Assembly (NCBI GenBank): GCA_026990045.1
Contig: JALSIK010000425.1
Span: forward strand, 1 to 7,527
Length of the DNA stretch: 7,527 nt
Reading direction: 5' to 3'
Source: Chromatiales bacterium
GTDB lineage: Bacteria > Pseudomonadota > Gammaproteobacteria > CAMYNG01
How positions within the stretch are numbered: the first letter of the stretch is position 1; each line of letters begins with the position of its first letter. Made by a program: the position numbers and the translations under genes. The notes beneath the pieces are model-generated. The model did not search any database and was not told the DNA's origin. It was given only the letters and a program-made list of their open reading frames with translations. This document shows positions 4,940-7,527 of this stretch, piece by piece.

Positions 4940-5998
4940 TCATTCCTTCGCCAGCACACCCCGCGCCAGCTGCAGGGCGGCGCAGTGCAGGCCGCCGCCC
5001 TGGCGGATGAGCACCCGGCAGTCCACCGGGATCACGCGGCGGCCGGGAAAGCAGCCGCGCAGCCGGCGCAGGGCCAGCTCGTCGGCCGGGTCGCCGTAGG
5101 CCGGCACCAGCACCGCCCCGTTGAGAATGAGAAAGTTGACATAGGTGGCCGGCAGCCGGCGGCCGTCCTCGTCGCGCACCGGCGCCGGCAGCGGCAGGGG
5201 GACCAGGCGCACCGGCCGCGGCCCGTCCGCCAGGGCCCGGGCCAGCTCCTCGGCCATCCTGGCCAGGGGGGCGTGGTGCTCGTCGGCGGCGCGATCACAG
5301 GCGGCGTGGGCCACCACTGCCGGCGAGCAGAACCGGGCCAGCATGTCCACGTGGCCGTCGGTGTCGTCTCCGGCCAGGCGGCCGTGCTCGAGCCAGATGA
5401 CGCGGCGCAGGCCCAGGTGGGTGCGCAACCGGGTCTCCAGCAGCGGCTTGTCCGGCGGTGCCCCCCCCGGCAGGGCCCGGTTGGGGTTGAGCAGGCAGCT
5501 TCGCGTGGTGAGCGCGGTACCGGCGCCGTCGGTGTCCAGGGCCCCGCCTTCCAGCACCAGTTCCACCCGTTCCAGCGGGGTGTCGCCGAAGCAGCCGGCG
5601 GCGTGCAGCCGGCGGCTGGCGGCATCGTCGCGCGCGGCCGGGAACTTGCCGCCCCAGCCGTTGAAGGCGAAGTCCACCAGCCGCACGCGGCCCGCCTCGG
5701 CCACGCACAGGGGGCCGTAGTCGCGGGTCCAGGTGTCGTCCACGCGATGCTCCACCAGGCGCAGGCGGTCCGGCGTCACCCCGGCCGCCGCCAGGCGCTG
5801 CCGCACGTGGCGGCGGTGGGCGGCGTCGGCGCAGATCACCAGCACCGGTTCGAAGCCGGCGATGGCCGCGGCCAGCGCAGTCCAGGCGGCCTCGGCCGCC
5901 TCCAGGTCGCGGGCCCAGTCGGTGCCCTCGTGGGGCCAGGCGAGCAGCACGCCGCTTTGCGGCGACCACTCGGGGAGCAGCAGGCGGCCGGCGGCCAA
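4940..5998 (-). CDS. aguA: Agmatine deiminase
   Basis: This 352-residue member of the agmatine deiminase / porphyromonas-type peptidylarginine deiminase family (PF04371) converts agmatine to N-carbamoylputrescine and ammonia, feeding AguB. Visible motifs are PEWSPQSGVLLAWPHEGTDW at residues 9-28, DDTWTRDYGP at 87-96, FNGWGGKF at 112-119, LEGGALDTDG at 149-158, DDTDGHVD at 211-218 (His216 catalytic), and the nucleophile C339 in QGGGLHC. Length and order fit the family. The start is TTG at 5998: an in-frame stop lies at 6016-6014, no ATG or GTG occurs before the conserved LPEW block, and the TTG follows the upstream gene's stop after 7 nt. With no Shine-Dalgarno visible, translation is probably coupled to that gene. 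The family also has peptidylarginine deiminases, but AguB nearby favours agmatine. Confidence 0.93.
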   Translation of the reverse strand: MAAGRLLLPEWSPQSGVLLAWPHEGTDWARDLEAAEAAWTALAAAIAGFEPVLVICADAAHRRHVRQRLAAAGVTPDRLRLVEHRVDDTWTRDYGPLCVAEAGRVRLVDFAFNGWGGKFPAARDDAASRRLHAAGCFGDTPLERVELVLEGGALDTDGAGTALTTRSCLLNPNRALPGGAPPDKPLLETRLRTHLGLRRVIWLEHGRLAGDDTDGHVDMLARFCSPAVVAHAACDRAADEHHAPLARMAEELARALADGPRPVRLVPLPLPAPVRDEDGRRLPATYVNFLILNGAVLVPAYGDPADELALRRLRGCFPGRRVIPVDCRVLIRQGGGLHCAALQLARGVLAKE

Positions 5999-6005
5999 CT
6001 GGGGT

Positions 6006-6323
6006 TTACGGGGTCACGGGGGCGCGGGTGACCACCGAGTCGATCACCCACTGGTGCTCGAAGTAGACCACGAAGTCCTGGTAGATCCAGCGCGAGATGG
6101 GGGGCTCGCCCACCGGCGGGACCTTCTCCAGGGGAGCGCCGAACAGTTCCTCCACCTTGGCCATGGTCATGCCCCGGGCCGGCATCTCCACGGTGACCAC
6201 GGTGGGCTCCGATTCCGGGCCGGCAGGCGGCTCCTGGGGCATCTGCAGGACGTCACCTCCGGCCGGCTGTGCGGCCGCCAGGGCCAGGGCCAGGGCACCC
6301 CAGGGGGGGAGGAGTCGGAACAT
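6006..6323 (-). CDS. Small exported protein with a BamE/SmpA-like C-terminal region
   Basis: This 105-residue protein starts with a signal peptide (about residues 1-22, MFRLLPPWGALALALAAAQP). A Pro-rich linker (about 28-40) follows, then a C-terminal segment from about 48 with PARGMTMAKVEELFGAPLE, PPVGEPPISRWIYQDFVVYFE and WVIDSVV. The GMT-x3-V-x3-FG-x-P pattern followed by W-x-Y strands recalls the small BamE/SmpA/OmlA fold, though there is no lipobox Cys, so a soluble periplasmic protein is likely. Its role is unknown and BamE itself is not claimed. The ATG at 6323 is chosen because AAGGAG (minus strand, 6335-6330) lies 6 nt upstream; an ATG at 6341 would add six residues ahead of the signal peptide. 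The gene forms a probable operon with aguA, with a 7-nt gap. Confidence 0.8.
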   Translation of the reverse strand: MFRLLPPWGALALALAAAQPAGGDVLQMPQEPPAGPESEPTVVTVEMPARGMTMAKVEELFGAPLEKVPPVGEPPISRWIYQDFVVYFEHQWVIDSVVTRAPVTP

Positions 6324-6329
6324 GGCGGG

Positions 6330-6335
6330 CTCCTT
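6330..6335 (-). promoter_or_regulatory. Ribosome binding site deciding the start of the BamE-like gene
   Basis: AAGGAG on the minus strand lies 6 nt before the ATG at 6323. It excludes the longer reading from 6341, whose first codons would contain this site. Confidence 0.75.
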
Positions 6336-6364
6336 GGGCATCGGTGATGTCGGAACTTACATAA

Positions 6365-6393
6365 ACTATACTTCATCAAAGGGTTACAGGCAA
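6365..6393 (-). promoter_or_regulatory. Candidate sigma-70 promoter of the BamE-like/aguA operon
   Basis: On the minus strand TTGCCT (6393-6388) and TATAGT (6370-6365) are separated by exactly 17 bp. They match the consensus at 4/6 and 5/6. The predicted start of transcription near 6358 gives a leader of about 35 nt to the ATG at 6323. Confidence 0.6.
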
Positions 6394-6417
6394 AAATTCA
6401 CGCGACTTGTCGCCTGT
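6386..6417. promoter_or_regulatory. Inverted repeats overlapping the operon promoter (possible operator)
   Basis: ACAGGC (6386-6391) and GCCTGT (6412-6417) are perfect inverted arms 20 nt apart, and GCGAC-TT-GTCGC (6402-6413) forms a second, overlapping inverted repeat. The left arm overlaps the -35 hexamer of the minus-strand promoter and the group lies in the gap to the divergent relA gene. A regulator site is possible, but the arms are short and could be chance. Confidence 0.3.
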
Positions 6418-6451
6418 GGCGGCTTGAAGCACGCTGGCAAGACCGCACATG

Positions 6452-6457
6452 TATAAA
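6452..6457 (+). promoter_or_regulatory. Candidate -10 element for the relA-type gene
   Basis: TATAAA (5/6 match) lies 22 bp before the ATG at 6480. The nearest -35-like hexamer, TTGAAG at 6424-6429, is 22 bp away, which is too far for a standard sigma-70 promoter, so the call is weak. Confidence 0.25.
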
Positions 6458-6479
6458 GGGTTGCCCCGGGCGAGCATTC

Positions 6480-7527
6480 ATGGTGTACGTCGAATCACAT
6501 CCCCCCGTCGCCGGCGCCGTGCCGGAGTCCGGCGAATGGGGCGCGCGGCTCCTGGCCGGCCGGCCGGCCGAGGAGCAGGTCCTGCTGCGCCGGGCGGTGG
6601 CCCTGGCCCGTGAGGCCCACGGTGACCAGCGCCGGGCCTCGGGCGAACCCTACATCTCCCACACCGTGGCGGTGGCCGAGATCCTGGCCGGCCTGCGGCT
6701 GGACGCCGAGACCCTGGTGGCCGCCATCCTCCACGACGTGGTGGAGGACACCGAGGTGCCCCTGGCCCGCATCGAGCACGAGTTCGGCCACGGGGTGGCG
6801 CGGCTGGTGGACGGGGTCACCAAGATGGGGCTCATCGACGCCCAGGTGCCCGAGGGCCGGGGCAGCCGGGAGCGGCTCAAGGCGGAGAGCCTGCGCAAGC
6901 TGCTGCTGGCCATGGCCGAGGACGTGCGGGTGGTCCTCATCAAGCTGGCCGACCGCCTGCACAACATGCGCACGCTGAAATACCTGGAGCCGGACAAGCA
7001 GCGTCGCATCGCCCGCGAGACCCTGGAGATCTACGCGCCGCTGGCCAACCGGCTGGGCATCTGGCAGATCAAGTGGGAGCTGGAGGACCTGGCCTTCCGC
7101 CACCTGGATCCCGAGGCCTACAAGCGGGTGGCGCGCGAGCTGGACGAGCGGCGCGTGGACCGCGAGCGCTACATCAGGCGGGTGGTGGAGATCATCCGGC
7201 GCGAGCTGGCGAAGAACGGCATCGAGGCCGAGGTCAGCGGCCGGCCCAAGCACATCTACAGCATCTGGCGCAAGATGCGGCGCAAGGGCGTGGGCTACCA
7301 CGACCTCTACGACGTGCGCGCGGTGCGCATCCTGGTGGACGACGTGGTGCAGTGCTATGCCGCGCTGGGCGTGGTGCACACCCTGTGGCGGCACATCCCG
7401 AGGGAGTTCGACGACTACATCGCCACGCCCAAGGAGAACATGTACCAGTCCATCCACACCGCGGTCATCGGGCCCGAGGGCAAGACCCTGGAGGTGCAGA
7501 TCCGGACCCATGCCATGCACGAGCACG
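6480..7527 (+). CDS. relA: RelA-type (p)ppGpp synthetase with intact HD hydrolase motifs, C-terminus cut by right window edge
   Basis: The first 349 residues of a long RelA/SpoT homologue, open to the window end. The start MVYV resembles the MVxV start of RelA proteins; no strong ribosome site is visible. Residues about 35-180 are the HD hydrolase domain, with R52 and H61 (RASGEPYISH), H85-D86 and E89-D90 (ILHDVVEDT), and D158 and N162 (KLADRLHNMRTL), every residue recognised as needed for ppGpp hydrolysis. Residues about 235-349 are the synthetase domain: GRPKHIYSIWRKM (254-266), EFDD (309-312), MYQSIHT (321-327) and LEVQIRT (337-343). EFDD is the acidic motif typical of RelA synthetases, while bifunctional Rel/SpoT enzymes have RFKD. 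APLANRLGIWQIKWELEDLAFR is also RelA-like. The enzyme makes the stringent-response alarmone; hydrolysis is plausible here but unproven. TGS, ACT and other regulatory domains lie outside the window. Confidence 0.94.
   Translation, partial: MVYVESHPPVAGAVPESGEWGARLLAGRPAEEQVLLRRAVALAREAHGDQRRASGEPYISHTVAVAEILAGLRLDAETLVAAILHDVVEDTEVPLARIEHEFGHGVARLVDGVTKMGLIDAQVPEGRGSRERLKAESLRKLLLAMAEDVRVVLIKLADRLHNMRTLKYLEPDKQRRIARETLEIYAPLANRLGIWQIKWELEDLAFRHLDPEAYKRVARELDERRVDRERYIRRVVEIIRRELAKNGIEAEVSGRPKHIYSIWRKMRRKGVGYHDLYDVRAVRILVDDVVQCYAALGVVHTLWRHIPREFDDYIATPKENMYQSIHTAVIGPEGKTLEVQIRTHAMHEH

Noticed and set aside
1..7527. CRISPR array, tRNA/rRNA genes, toxin-antitoxin or phage-defence module
   Set aside because: No regularly spaced repeats, no tRNA-like folds, and no proteins of such families were seen on either strand.

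Overview
This is a GC-rich bacterial chromosome segment. Several genes look gammaproteobacterial: a RelA-type ppGpp synthetase starting M-V-x-V, a PagP-like outer-membrane enzyme, a TIGR02281-like retropepsin and an AguA/AguB agmatine pathway. A purple-sulfur or halo/alkaliphilic relative (Chromatiales/Ectothiorhodospiraceae type) would fit the composition and gene set, but that placement is inference.

Layout from left to right. (1) The N-terminus of a P-type (plasma-membrane H+-ATPase-like) cation pump on the minus strand runs off the left edge. It is preceded by a perfect FNR/CRP-family palindrome and an extended -10 element. (2) A membrane-anchored retropepsin-like aspartic protease lies on the minus strand. 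(3) A short divergent PagP homologue (lipid A palmitoyltransferase family) lies on the plus strand. (4) aguB, N-carbamoylputrescine amidase, is on the minus strand and convergent with pagP. (5) A small lipoprotein gene of unknown function is divergent from aguB. (6) A complete 1501-bp IS4-family, IS50/Tn5-like insertion sequence (3249-4749) has 19-bp ends, an intact DDE transposase, and an inverted pair of repeat arms immediately outside it. (7) aguA, agmatine deiminase, is on the minus strand directly downstream of a small exported BamE/SmpA-like protein gene. (8) The first 349 codons of a relA-type (p)ppGpp synthetase on the plus strand run off the right edge.

AguA and AguB together convert agmatine to putrescine (agmatine -> N-carbamoylputrescine -> putrescine). 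Both genes are on the same strand but about 2.3 kb apart, separated by the lipoprotein gene and the IS. They are therefore probably separate transcription units, each with its own candidate promoter.

The points most worth a second look are: the RelA-type enzyme that keeps all recognisable hydrolase (HD) residues lost in E. coli RelA; the minimal PagP; the FNR box upstream of the H+-ATPase-like gene; and the IS, whose right end equals the IS50 inside end as I remember it, which sits between arms of a palindromic repeat without a 9-bp target duplication, and which lacks the internal Met used for the Tn5 inhibitor. I see no CRISPR array, RNA gene, phage module or clearly new multi-gene system. 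No gene-free stretch exceeds 300 bases.
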